NCBI RefSeq assembly: GCF_001264245.1
Contig: NZ_CP011339.1
Location: 2,976,001-3,040,000, forward strand
Length of the DNA stretch: 64,000 nucleotides
Source: Microcystis panniformis FACHB-1757
GTDB taxonomy: Bacteria > Cyanobacteriota > Cyanobacteriia > Cyanobacteriales > Microcystaceae
Direction: 5' to 3'
Shown here: positions 9,056-17,341 of the stretch, in pieces
Position numbering within the stretch: the stretch's first letter is position 1
How the letters are laid out: each line of letters begins with the position of its first letter
The notes under the pieces: model-generated
The model's database searches: none
What the model was told of the DNA's origin: nothing
The model's input: the letters and a program-made list of their open reading frames with translations, nothing else
Made by a program: the position numbers and the translations under genes

Positions 9056-9181
9056 ACCCAAAGCCGGCGATCCTTCCAGCTTCTTGGCTATGGCCCGGGG
9101 TCTCGGTAGCGCCAAAGGCAATCCTGTACCAAGAGTCTCCGCTATGAATATTAACATCGAGGCTTCTGTACCCCGTCGTTA
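9055..9181 (+). pseudogene. truncated 3' copy of cpcG
   Basis: Last 41 codons of cpcG (KAGDPSSFLAMARG through SVPRR) without any start or linker domain. Non-functional by-product of the duplication. Confidence 0.9.
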
Positions 9182-9625
9182 ATTTTTAGCTCAACCTGCT
9201 GGGGAGAGTCCCTAATTGGCAGAATGACCCCCGAACCATAATCAGGTTATTTTGTGAATTGGTGGCTCTCCCTATGGGGTTACTCCTGAGATAATCCCCC
9301 CACCGAGAACGATTTCCCCTTCATAAATCACGGCTGCTTGGCCCGGGGTGATGCTAAATTGTGGTTCATCGAAAACCAGCTTCACTTGCTCATTTTCTAG
9401 GGGAATAACATTGACAGGAACGGCCGGAGAACGATAACGGACCTGTACTTGAGCGCGGATAGGGGTGGTGGGTTCAGCAATAGAAACCCAGTTCATCCGT
9501 CCGACAAGACAATCGGCACTAACGGCACTGGCGCGATTACCGACGATAACCCGATTCATGACGGGATCGAGTTTTACCACATAGAGAGGTTCGGCGGCGG
9601 CGATGCCGATGCCTTTGCGTTGTCC
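9055..9625. repeat. 571-bp direct repeat, right copy
   Basis: Identical to 3835-4405. Here the mnmA part continues into the complete gene while the cpcG part (9055-9181) is only the 3' end, cut by the IS630 remnant. Complete genes therefore lie outside the repeats and truncated copies inside, the arrangement left by single-crossover integration of a circle or by a tandem duplication. Confidence 0.95.
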
Positions 9626-10342
9626 GATCGTATAATGATGGATACCGCTATGTTTACCCAAAACTTTGCCATCGAGATCGACGATATCGCCCTCACTAAC
9701 AGCGATATACTTATCCAAGAACGATCGCATAGTTCCGTGAGCTTCAATCAAGCATAAATCCTGACTATCGGGTTTATCTGCCGTTTTTAAGCCGAATTCC
9801 TGGGCAATTCTGCGGGTTTCTGCCTTGGTTTGTTCTCCCAAGGGAAATAAAGTCCCACGCAGTACATCTTGAGTTAGATCATAGAGAAAATAGGATTGAT
9901 CTTTATTTTTATCGACGGCACGCAGCAGTTGATAACGGTTGTTTTCAGGAGAAAAACGAATTCTAGCGTAGTGACCAGTGGCAATAGTATCCGTTTCTAA
10001 GGTTTCCCTAGCATAATGCAGCATCGGGCTAAATTTTACCGCTTTATTGCACTGAGAACAGGGCAGCGGTGTGATTCCCGCTTCGTAACCGGAAACTAGA
10101 TAATCAATAATTTCTTTTTGGAAAAGCTCGCGACTATCGACGATATGATGGGGAACCCCCAACTGCTCACAAATAAAGGCCGCATCTACCATCCCCTCGG
10201 AGCAGCATTGACCTTTACCCTTCATTAACCACAGGGTCAAGCCAATAACATCATAACCTTGAGCGTGTAAGGCGGCAGCGGCAACAGAGCTATCTACTCC
10301 CCCCGATAGACCGACAACAACTTTTCCCATAAACCTTGTCAT
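9272..10342 (-). CDS. mnmA: tRNA-specific 2-thiouridylase MnmA
   Basis: 356 residues, normal length. Makes s2U34 in the wobble position of Lys, Glu and Gln tRNAs, using sulfur passed from a cysteine desulfurase. ATP pyrophosphatase motif SGGVDSS at residues 13-19; catalytic cysteines Cys98 (PCSQCNK) and Cys197 (DSQDLCLI); QRKGIGI and FDEPQFSITPGQAAVIYEGE in the C-terminal barrel. A start at Met5 is an alternative. The last 118 codons are duplicated at 4052. The window also has mnmE, the partner for the other half of the same wobble modification, but in a different locus. Confidence 0.97.
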   Translation of the reverse strand: MTRFMGKVVVGLSGGVDSSVAAAALHAQGYDVIGLTLWLMKGKGQCCSEGMVDAAFICEQLGVPHHIVDSRELFQKEIIDYLVSGYEAGITPLPCSQCNKAVKFSPMLHYARETLETDTIATGHYARIRFSPENNRYQLLRAVDKNKDQSYFLYDLTQDVLRGTLFPLGEQTKAETRRIAQEFGLKTADKPDSQDLCLIEAHGTMRSFLDKYIAVSEGDIVDLDGKVLGKHSGIHHYTIGQRKGIGIAAAEPLYVVKLDPVMNRVIVGNRASAVSADCLVGRMNWVSIAEPTTPIRAQVQVRYRSPAVPVNVIPLENEQVKLVFDEPQFSITPGQAAVIYEGEIVLGGGIISGVTP

Positions 10343-10432
10343 GATTTTTAACCAATATACTTTCTAGACTAGCATCTCCTCCTTTAAAATTTGGACATGG
10401 TGTACCCAAATCTCGTGTGAGGACAAGCTAGT

Positions 10433-11077
10433 ATGATGAGAACAAACCTACTGTTTTTCTCGGCCTTATTTTGGTTAAAAGTCGGGATAATCGCTCAAGC
10501 AACCGTGCTGCTAAAAGCAAACTTATCTTTTGCCCAGAATCTTTATCCCGGTCGTCGTTTGCCCCCACCGCCGGCGGTGAGACAACCAACTAAACGTTCA
10601 GACAGTCCCAGTGCTGTTAATTGTTCCCAATGTTCACCCTTAAATTTACCCCTCGTTAATTCTCCATCAGTTCGCCCCCCGGTGGCGGACGCAGTTTCCG
10701 GTAATCAACCCCTGAGAGAATACGTTTTTCAAGCTCCCGCTACCGTGCGTCCTGCCGATGCTACGCTGGTTAATAATCATAATCGTCAAACTGTCAATCC
10801 ACCTGCTCCCACACCGCAAAATCGCACCAATAAACCCCCTTCTCCCCCACCACAGCAGCGGGTTATTGCGACTAATCAACTCTTTCGGGTTGAAGTTAGG
10901 AGTAATAGTACAGAAGCGTTGGCAAAAATTCAAGAAATTGAACCCCTCGCATTTATCCGCGCGGGAGAAAATGTTATTCAAGCGGGGTTATTTCAGCAAC
11001 AATACCAAGCTAAACAACGGGTACAAGAGTTGACTAAACAGGGTTTTAGCGCTCAGATTATTACCCTCAATAATTAG
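10433..11077 (+). CDS. secreted proline-rich protein with SPOR-like C-terminus
   Basis: 214 residues. N-terminal hydrophobic signal (LLFFSALFWLKVGIIAQAT), then a proline/asparagine-rich linker (about 40-145), then a compact C-terminal domain from about residue 150: LFRVEVRSNSTEALAKIQEI, then NVIQAGLFQQQYQAKQRVQE and GFSAQIITL. The pattern (aromatic strand, QAGLF, helix with AK.RV.EL, GF.A.I) fits SPOR domains, which bind denuded peptidoglycan. Likely periplasmic. Divergent from mnmA with a 90-bp gap that should hold both promoters. Confidence 0.75.
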   Translation: MMRTNLLFFSALFWLKVGIIAQATVLLKANLSFAQNLYPGRRLPPPPAVRQPTKRSDSPSAVNCSQCSPLNLPLVNSPSVRPPVADAVSGNQPLREYVFQAPATVRPADATLVNNHNRQTVNPPAPTPQNRTNKPPSPPPQQRVIATNQLFRVEVRSNSTEALAKIQEIEPLAFIRAGENVIQAGLFQQQYQAKQRVQELTKQGFSAQIITLNN

Positions 11078-11247
11078 GGTTTGCGGCAAAAAGTCTGTTG
11101 GTGGGGTGTAGGGTGTGGGGTGTAGGGTGTGGGGTGTAGGGTTTTATTCCCCCCCGTTCACTCCAATGGCTGACACTTTTTGATATCAAAAAAGTCTAAA
11201 AGTTTTATCGAACAAGGTTTTTAGATTTATTCAGCAAACCCTAATTA

Positions 11248-11459
11248 GGGTCTGCTGAATAAGTACGGGCGAAGCATTCGGATAGAAAATCTACGGTTTC
11301 ACCGATAGGTTATTGCCCGAATGCTTCGCCCCTACAGGACGGGGGACGATGAAGACGCAAGGTTTTGAAGCAGGATTCTCTCAAAATCTGGCACCTGTTT
11401 CGCCAGAAAAGCCACAAAACCCTTACCTTGCCTACATTTCACATTTATTCAGCAAACCC
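11248..11459. repeat. MITE-like element with GGGTCTGCTGAATAA ends
   Basis: About 212 bp between GGGTCTGCTGAATAA (11248-11262) and its inverted form TTATTCAGCAAACCC (ending 11459), flanked by TAATTA on both sides. The core has a long hairpin (ACGGGCGAAGCATTCGG near 11264 versus CCGAATGCTTCGCCC near 11317). A further lone end lies just upstream at 11227. Also nearby: GTAGGGTGTGGGGT tandem repeats at 11103-11141. No gene in 11078-11554. Confidence 0.6.
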
Positions 11460-11554
11460 TAATTAGGCAATAAGTCTCTAGGATTTCAGCTAATCTCGAT
11501 CGAATCTCTTGCCTTTTGCCTATCCTAACTAGGAAGTTAACTTTACCTTATTAC

Positions 11555-12532
11555 TTAGCACACAGAGTTAATTTTGTCAAGCAAAATTCTGACCGCATCG
11601 ATCATCACATCCGGTTGATCCATCCAGACAAAATGACCACTTTTATCTGCTTGTATTTGCAGAAAATCTTTGGATAACTTGCTTAATTCTAGGTGCATCT
11701 CCTCCCGGAGTTGGTTGGCACTTTTGAGGGGAATAAAGCGAGTCCAAAGGGAAGGTTTAAAAAAAGAATTAGCTTTAATACTAACTATCGGTAAATTACC
11801 GAAATTGTTAGCCTCGCTCACCTGACGAGCGCTTTGGTCGAGATTAAACATTTCTCTACTCATCGTCATCCAGTGTTTAGCGCGACAGAAAGAACGCTTA
11901 ACTCGATGACGAGAATCTGGGGAAAAGCGACGCAATTCTGGTTTTAATAATTCAAAAACTCCCAGAACTCTCAGAATTCGGATAATGCCTAAAATTGAGC
12001 CAATAATCGACATCAAAAATCCAGAGATGAAAAATAATTTTAATGCCTTTAATGCTGGCGACATTTTCAGCATTCCTTTGTCGTGTAAACCATCTGTGAG
12101 TACCAAACCTACTACTTTTTCTGGGAACAGATGAGCATACAGTCGAACATTATAACTGCCAAAAGAATCACCAACTAAAATATAAGGTGGTTCTATTTTT
12201 GCTTGGGTTAGTAATTTATCTAATTCCTGAACAATTTGGTAGCTAGTTCGGGGATATGGACTAGGATCACTCCAACCATAACCGGCTCGATCATAAATAC
12301 AAACCCTAGCTAATTGTGACAATTCTTCTATCAAAAAATATCCCTCAATTCCCCCTAAACTATGGTCAATAATAATAGTGGGACTAGCCTCTCCTGCTAG
12401 ACAAAAATGTAGGCGATATTTACCCAGATTAATCAAATTACCCGGAGGTGCTTTTTGTTCTTCTAACCAAACAGATAACGTCTGATAAACTGTCGTCGCT
12501 ATTAGGATAATTACCCGAATTGATAAAGACAT
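11555..12532 (-). CDS. alpha/beta hydrolase with N-terminal membrane anchor
   Basis: About 325 residues from the ATG at 12532 (an in-frame start 8 codons upstream is possible). N-terminal hydrophobic helix (SIRVIILIATTVYQTLSVW), then the hydrolase fold: oxyanion region IIIDHSLGG, YDRAGYGWSDP, nucleophile elbow GDSFG, late acid/His region near SGHFVWMDQP. A second hydrophobic stretch (LFFISGFLMSIIGSILGII) is in the lid. Substrate unknown; closest general type is a proline iminopeptidase/haloalkane-like lipid or ester hydrolase. Single gene between repeats. Confidence 0.8.
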   Translation of the reverse strand: MSLSIRVIILIATTVYQTLSVWLEEQKAPPGNLINLGKYRLHFCLAGEASPTIIIDHSLGGIEGYFLIEELSQLARVCIYDRAGYGWSDPSPYPRTSYQIVQELDKLLTQAKIEPPYILVGDSFGSYNVRLYAHLFPEKVVGLVLTDGLHDKGMLKMSPALKALKLFFISGFLMSIIGSILGIIRILRVLGVFELLKPELRRFSPDSRHRVKRSFCRAKHWMTMSREMFNLDQSARQVSEANNFGNLPIVSIKANSFFKPSLWTRFIPLKSANQLREEMHLELSKLSKDFLQIQADKSGHFVWMDQPDVMIDAVRILLDKINSVC

Positions 12533-12686
12533 AACTAGACCTCTTGTAAAAATCAAAAATTCTCGTGGTTGCTGGAGAATTAAGAATGATTAAGTAGCTG
12601 GTTATAATTAAATTAAAAATGAATTTTAGGTTCGATCCCCCCTGCCCCCCTTGATAAGGGGGGTGCCGATCCCCCCTTAGTCCCCC

Positions 12687-13185
12687 CTTGTTGACATCCT
12701 CGCCGCCGTAAAACGGACGGCGATTCCTCACCACGCCACTTTTTTAGGGTGGTCGCGTCAACGGGGTTGACGCAGATAGCGAAAAACGCTTAATTGCTTA
12801 AGTCTGACTCTTTCGACCCGTCCGTTTTGAGTGTCCGGATGCCGGACGGCCACTTTGAACAAGTCGAAAAAATCTCATGTTCAACCTTATTTCCTAGAAA
12901 GTTTTACTCGTTCAAGGCCGAATTTGAATTCTTTTCTGAACAAAACCCCCTACTATCTGTTGTCAAGGTTCAGTTTTTGGCTCTTCTCGACTTTGTGTGA
13001 TAATTTTTGCTTATGGAATTGTGAAATGCTTATCGGGCAAGACTTTTAGGGCTATTTTGACGAAGAAACCATCAGTATAGACCTCGTTTCCACACAGAAA
13101 CCAGAAGAGCCAGTTTTTAGCTTGGTTATCGCTTTTTCCATTGTAGCTTAAAGCCGTCCTAAAAGGACGGGGTTTTAACCCAAAT
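12687..13185. mobile_element. IS200/IS605-like remnant without intact genes
   Basis: About 500 bp. Ends carry the subterminal hairpins typical of IS200/IS605-type elements: GCCGCCGTAAAACGGACGGC near 12702 and GCCGTCCTAAAAGGACGG near 13153, and a left edge GTTGACATCCTCGCCG. No transposase or tnpB frame survives. It is itself split by a 133-bp MITE. Exact borders are uncertain. Confidence 0.5.
12979..13111. mobile_element. MITE family C, 133-bp copy 1
   Basis: Begins GGCTCTTCTCGACTTTGTGTG and ends CACACAGAAACCAGAAGAGCC (inverted terminal repeats about 21 bp, imperfect). Flanked by a perfect 7-bp target duplication AGTTTTT (12972-12978 and 13112-13118). A same-length inverted copy lies at 36018. 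Confidence 0.9.
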
Positions 13186-13552
13186 TTTCGATAAGGGGGG
13201 TGCCGATCCCCCCTGCCCCCCTTGATAAGGGGGGTGTCTGACAACTTTTAACACCTACCTACTTAATCATCAATTAAATGGTCGATTTAGCTGTGATTAA
13301 AAGAGAGCGCCAGCATTGCAACCAAAATATAATACAAATGAACGCTTGATCCGATGATTTTGAGCCAAGTATTTCTAGTCAATTAAGCATAAATACTTAA
13401 AACATCCTCAAATGCGAGCTGCTACGCAGTGCCTTCGGCATCGCATGAAGCTAAGAAAAAGCGCTTAATAAGTTGTTAAATTTCGAGAACAACATTAGCA
13501 GTATGCTGAAAATTAGCGAAAACTATTAAGATCATAGACCGAGTTTAATCTT

Positions 13553-14407
13553 ATGCTAGAGAAAATACTATACGCTGATTCCGGCGCAGGTCAAACCCAA
13601 GAAATGCTACAAGCGTTGATGGATCTCCCGGCTATCCGGAAAGCGTCGATTACCATTCTCCGGGTTGTTCCCCCTCAGATTACCACCGAAGCTCTGGCCA
13701 GTAAATGGGAAGAGGGAACCCAAATGCTGACTAAAATCCTGCAAGAAGTCAAAATTGAACCCAGCAAAGTTTCCACTATTCTGCGCCAAGGAGATCCCAA
13801 AGATACCGTCTGTCAAGTTGCCGACGAAATCGGGGCCGATTTGATCCTGATGGGTTCCCGAGGACTGAAGCGACTGGAGGCAATTCTAGAAAATTCCGTC
13901 AGTCAATACGTCTTTCAACTGACTAATCACCCGATGTTATTGGTAAAAGACGATATTTACGTCAAAAAAATCAAAAAGGTGATGGTAGCTCTCGATAAGT
14001 CTAGTTCGGCTGATTTAGCTCTCGATCTGGCTATTTATCTCCTGCGGGATTATCCTTCAGCAGAGTTAATTCTGGCCCGCGTCAACCCCGACTTAAAACC
14101 GGAATTTGCCCCCACTTCCGCCAAAGAAATGGAAGAAAACCCGATTTTAGGGCCAGCAGTGGCAAAAGTAAAACGGATGAATATACCCTATCGCTGCGTG
14201 GTGACGGGGGGTAAACCGGGAGAACAACTCTGCAAACTCGTCGATGATTATAATGTGGATCTCTTACTGTTGGGTTCGCCCGATCGCCGTCCTTCCGTGG
14301 CTAAGAGTTTACCGGATCTCGATCGCCTTCTCGGTACTTCCCTCTCGGATTATGTGCGGGTTAATGTCAATTGTCCCGTCCTTTTAGCTAGAAAAGAAGG
14401 GATTTAG
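13553..14407 (+). CDS. tandem universal stress protein (two UspA domains)
   Basis: 284 residues, two UspA folds (about 1-139 and 140-284). Domain 1 opens EKILYADSGAGQ and has the nucleotide-binding GSRG in LILMGSRGLKRLEAIL before SVSQYVFQLTNHPMLLVKDD. Domain 2 opens KVMVALDKSSSADLALDLA and ends LLLGSPDRRPSVAK then SLSDYVRVNVNCPVLLARK. Cytoplasmic, binds ATP or AMP in related proteins; role in stress survival. The 280 bases upstream contain a REP-like repeat (near 13418) and an AT-rich region that should include the promoter. Confidence 0.9.
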   Translation: MLEKILYADSGAGQTQEMLQALMDLPAIRKASITILRVVPPQITTEALASKWEEGTQMLTKILQEVKIEPSKVSTILRQGDPKDTVCQVADEIGADLILMGSRGLKRLEAILENSVSQYVFQLTNHPMLLVKDDIYVKKIKKVMVALDKSSSADLALDLAIYLLRDYPSAELILARVNPDLKPEFAPTSAKEMEENPILGPAVAKVKRMNIPYRCVVTGGKPGEQLCKLVDDYNVDLLLLGSPDRRPSVAKSLPDLDRLLGTSLSDYVRVNVNCPVLLARKEGI

Positions 14408-14408
14408 C

Positions 14409-14784
14409 CCCTATTGGGTGTAGGCAGGTAAGTCTTGACTCATTTGATTTAAGTTGCTGGCAATGGCTTTCATCGTCATAAAAGCCGAGCTAAAGGCGAT
14501 TAGCTCATTTAAGGGATAACTTCGACTCTCAACCCGCAAGCTCAGTAACTGCTTCTCAAGAGATTCAATTTCTTGGATGAGCAATCCTAACTTTGGTGGG
14601 TTGAGAATTACCTAGGCAGCGATCGCAGTTTGTTATGCGGTCTCGCGTAGCGAGCGCGTTGCGACCGCTGGTAATTCATTTGGTTGCTAAAACTGTGAAA
14701 ATTTGTTCGAGACCGGCAATCTTAACCGAGGCTCGCTCGACCCCGTGTCGGTTGAATGACAGTGACCACTGCACCTACTATCTA
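14409..14784 (-). pseudogene. decayed 3' fragments of a FUSC transporter gene
   Basis: Three blocks in order match the FUSC gene at 26254: 14409-14624 matches its last ~215 bp with few substitutions, then a block near 14675-14735 matches 26643-26698, then one near 14740-14783 matches 27157-27200. The regions between are deleted. This is a remnant of a second copy of that gene and marks the other edge of the accessory block. Confidence 0.85.
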
Positions 14785-14897
14785 ACAAAAATAGCATTTT
14801 CTGAATTAGAAATTATTTGTCTTGCTGACTTACTCAGAGTTTTATTATTATCTAACCACCAAAGCAAAATATGAGTATCTAGTAAATATTTTAAAAT
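14782..14897 (-). pseudogene. VapC-type PIN toxin, N-terminal fragment
   Basis: Encodes KYLLDTHILLWWLDNNKTLS then KSARQIISNSENAIF, the first 38 residues of a VapC-like PIN domain with its first catalytic Asp, then a stop at the junction with the FUSC remnant. No canonical start is visible. Just upstream (14897-14956) a 19-codon piece MADDFDVLPDDIINSFERE looks like the C-terminal end of the matching antitoxin. Broken pair. 14957-15065 holds nothing I can name. Confidence 0.7.
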
Positions 14898-15065
14898 TAC
14901 TCTCTTTCAAAACTGTTAATAATATCATCGGGTAAAACATCAAAATCATCAGCCATTTTTAGCTACTAATAATTAAGGTTCCAATATCGATAACGGTAGC
15001 AGTCAGAATTTAATAATTCCCTGGTTTATTATGTAAATTATAGACTATCTGTCATTACCAATCAG

Positions 15066-16034
15066 TCAATCATCAAGGGGACTTCTCACACCTCTGCCAC
15101 CTCTGGCTAAAACGTGGGTATAAATCATCGTCGTCCTCACATCTTTATGACCTAACAATTCCTGCACCGTGCGAATATCATAGCCATTTTGCAGTAAATG
15201 GGTAGCGAAACTATGGCGAAAGGTATGGCAACTGACTCGCTTAGGCACGCCAGATAGCTGAACGGCTTGTTTGAGAGCTTTTTGGATGGTGCTTTCGTGG
15301 AGATGATGGCGGCGAGTTTCGCCGGAACGCGGGTCTTGGGATAGAGTGTAGGAGGGGAAAATATATTGCCAAATCCATTCACGGTCAGCCGTTGGATATT
15401 TGTGAGCCAGGGCAGAGGGCAAATAAACAGAGCCGTAACCTCTGTCTAGGTCTTGTCGATGTAGGCGTTGTACAGTTTGGAGATGTTCTTTGAGAGAGGC
15501 TTGAATGCGTTGGGGTAGGGGGGTTACGCGGTCTTCCTTGCCTTTGGTATCGCGGATAATCAGTTGATTTTGGGCAAAATCTACATCCTTGACGCGCAAA
15601 TTGAGGGCTTCAGCCAATCTCAACCCGCTACCATAAAGGAGTTGAACGATAAGATGCTCTACGCCACTGAGGTGCTTCATGACGTTTTGCACTTCTTCTT
15701 TGGTGAGGACGGTGGGTAGGCGTTTGTGACCTTTTGCCCGTAAATATGTACTGATATTTTCCAGTTCAATTTTAAGAACTTCTCGATCAAGGAAAAGGAT
15801 GGCGTTGAGGGCTTGGTTTTGGGTGGTGGCGGCAACGTTTTTATCAACGGCAAGATGGGTCAAAAAGGCTCTAATTTCTTCACCCCCCATTTCACGGGGA
15901 TGTTTTTTCTGATGGAAGAGCAGATAACGCTTAATCCAGTCCAGATATGTTTGTTCGGTGCGGTAGGAGTAGTGTTTGAGGCGAATGGTTTCACGCACTA
16001 CGTCTAGGAGTTTTCGAGGTGGGGGAGGGTTCAT
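15066..16034 (-). CDS. intI: integron-type tyrosine recombinase (IntI)
   Basis: 322 residues from the ATG at 16034; an open frame runs 47 codons further up but lacks homology-like features. N-terminal SAM-like domain (KHYSYRTEQTYLDWIKRYLL), catalytic domain with Arg139 (YGSGLRLAEALNL), His270-x-x-Arg273 (HTFRHSFATHLL), His296 (LGHKDV) and Tyr305 (TTMIYTH). Crucially it has the extra segment seen only in integron integrases, around residues 205-228 (ALAHKYPTADREWIWQYIFP). These enzymes recombine folded single-stranded attC sites with attI. It points away from the cassette-like genes, as in integrons. All catalytic residues are intact. Confidence 0.93.
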   Translation of the reverse strand: MNPPPPRKLLDVVRETIRLKHYSYRTEQTYLDWIKRYLLFHQKKHPREMGGEEIRAFLTHLAVDKNVAATTQNQALNAILFLDREVLKIELENISTYLRAKGHKRLPTVLTKEEVQNVMKHLSGVEHLIVQLLYGSGLRLAEALNLRVKDVDFAQNQLIIRDTKGKEDRVTPLPQRIQASLKEHLQTVQRLHRQDLDRGYGSVYLPSALAHKYPTADREWIWQYIFPSYTLSQDPRSGETRRHHLHESTIQKALKQAVQLSGVPKRVSCHTFRHSFATHLLQNGYDIRTVQELLGHKDVRTTMIYTHVLARGGRGVRSPLDD

Positions 16035-16183
16035 AAAAGAGTACGCTAATCGGCATAACACGCTTATTGTAATGTTATACGGAAAACTTCTTACGATCAC
16101 TCGAATTTGGAATGATATATGGAAAGATTCTTTAAAAAATGCATATTTGGCGTGATATACGGAAAATTTCCGCATAATATATA

Positions 16184-16190
16184 GTTAGGC
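16184..16190 (+). other. candidate attI core site
   Basis: GTTAGGC matches the integron core consensus GTTRRRY, lies 150 bp upstream of the intI start and is the entry to the divergent gene series. Other imperfect core-like words (GTTATAC near 16072) lie between. Experimental or comparative proof is absent. Confidence 0.45.
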
Positions 16191-16584
16191 GAAGCCAATG
16201 ATTCGCAAAGGAGGTGGTCACTATGATTTTGCTCTAATGCCAGAGATGAATCACAACTCATCAGGATTGACCGAACGTTTTTTGTCCGAGTCCATCCAAT
16301 GATCATCAGTCAAGTCAAAAGGAGAGAAAACAATGGCAAAGCAAAGTTTCGACCTTGCTAAGTTACGACTCGGCATCTATCAGGATCGCATTTTTCTAGG
16401 GGTGCCACTCCAGGAACTGCTGGTGGCTGTTGAAATCACAGCGATTTGCCACTACCCCACGTTCACGATCAATCTGGATGCTGGTTCAGATATCGCCTAT
16501 CACTTCGATGCGCGTTCCTCTGAAGGGCGAATTGTGCAAAATACCTGTGTTGCTGGAGCTTGGGGTGCAGGGGGAGAAATTTTG

Positions 16585-17341
16585 GGCGTTGCATAATAGA
16601 GATATGAATGGAGGAAATCAAAATGCAATGCCCTGAATGTAAATCTACCCATATCCGTAAAAATGGCATCAATAAACAAGGTAAACAAAATCATATTTGT
16701 GTAACCTGTGGCCGTCAATTTATTGATAACTATGAAAAACAGAAAGGCTATGACGAAAAAACGAAGCGAGAATGCCTAACTGCCTATGTTAATGGGATGG
16801 GATTTAGAGGAATAGAAAGGCTAAAGGGAGTTCATCATACGACCGTAATTAATTGGGTAAAATCTGTGGGAGAATTATTGCCAGTCGCCTATGACCCAGA
16901 AACAATTCCTGAAGTAGGGGAACTGGATGAATTGGAAACCTTTGTTGGCTCAAAAAAAACAAAATCTGGGTGTGGACAGCCGTTGACCACTTTAAAAAAG
17001 GAATTTTAGGTTGGGTAATCGGAGATCATAGTAGCGAAACGTTTCGCCCATTATGGGAATTAGTTAAGTCTTGGGGATGCTATTTTTATGTGAGTGATGG
17101 ATGGTCAGTTTATCCATGTTTTATAGCAGAGGGCGACCATATAATTAGTAAGACTTATATGACCAGAGTAGAGGGTGAGAACACACGTTTAAGACATTAT
17201 CTAGCCCGATTGCATCGCAAAACACTCTGCTATTCTAAGTCTACAGAAATGTTAGGATACTCTATTCGTTTATTAATTCATTATCTGAAGTTTCAAGAAG
17301 TGCCTATTCCTTACTGATTCATAGCTTAATTCAGCAACGCC
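16585..17341 (+). mobile_element. IS1-family insertion sequence, copy 1 (757 bp)
   Basis: Ends GGCGTTGCATAAT and ATTCAGCAACGCC are inverted repeats. Sequence appears identical to copy 2 at 21076. The flanking octamers AAATTTTG and AGTTCGTC do not match, unlike copy 2. Confidence 0.9.
16608..17317 (+). CDS. IS1-family transposase InsA-InsB (programmed -1 frameshift)
   Basis: Two overlapping frames. The first encodes a zinc-finger and HTH protein (CPECKSTHIRKNG, HICVTCGRQF; GIERLKGVHHTTVINWVKS). The second, shifted -1, begins within the overlap and encodes the DDE catalytic part (WTAVDHFKKGILGWVIGDHS, FYVSDGWSVYPCF, TRVEGENTRLRHYLARLHRK). The A8C run at 16952-16960 is the expected slippery site, so the shift is probably programmed and the element active rather than broken. 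Confidence 0.92.

Larger units (their letters stand above)
12593..13263. repeat. MITE family A, copy 4, interrupted by a second element
   Basis: Left part starts AGTAGCTGGTTATAATT at 12593; right part ends ACACCTACCTACT at 13263, TA outside both ends. Between about 12687 and 13185 lies an unrelated insert. Confidence 0.7.

Noticed and set aside
8906..9157. 83-codon frame on the minus strand
   Set aside because: Chimera of the reverse complement of the cpcG 3' copy and an IS630 C-terminus; no biological gene.
11226..11262. Strong hairpin as a terminator for the SPOR-like gene
   Set aside because: The palindrome is made of two abutting MITE ends (TTATTCAGCAAACCC and its inverse) with no T run; position is explained by the insertion.
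12438..12734. 98-codon frame on the minus strand
   Set aside because: Runs through a MITE and the antisense-frame shadow of the hydrolase gene; no homology-like features.
14635..14874. 79-codon frame on the plus strand
   Set aside because: Antisense to the FUSC remnant and the PIN toxin fragment, which explain the sequence better.
16608..17317. IS1 transposase as a frameshifted pseudogene
   Set aside because: Both copies have the same two-frame layout with an A8C slippery run, the normal programmed frameshift of IS1.
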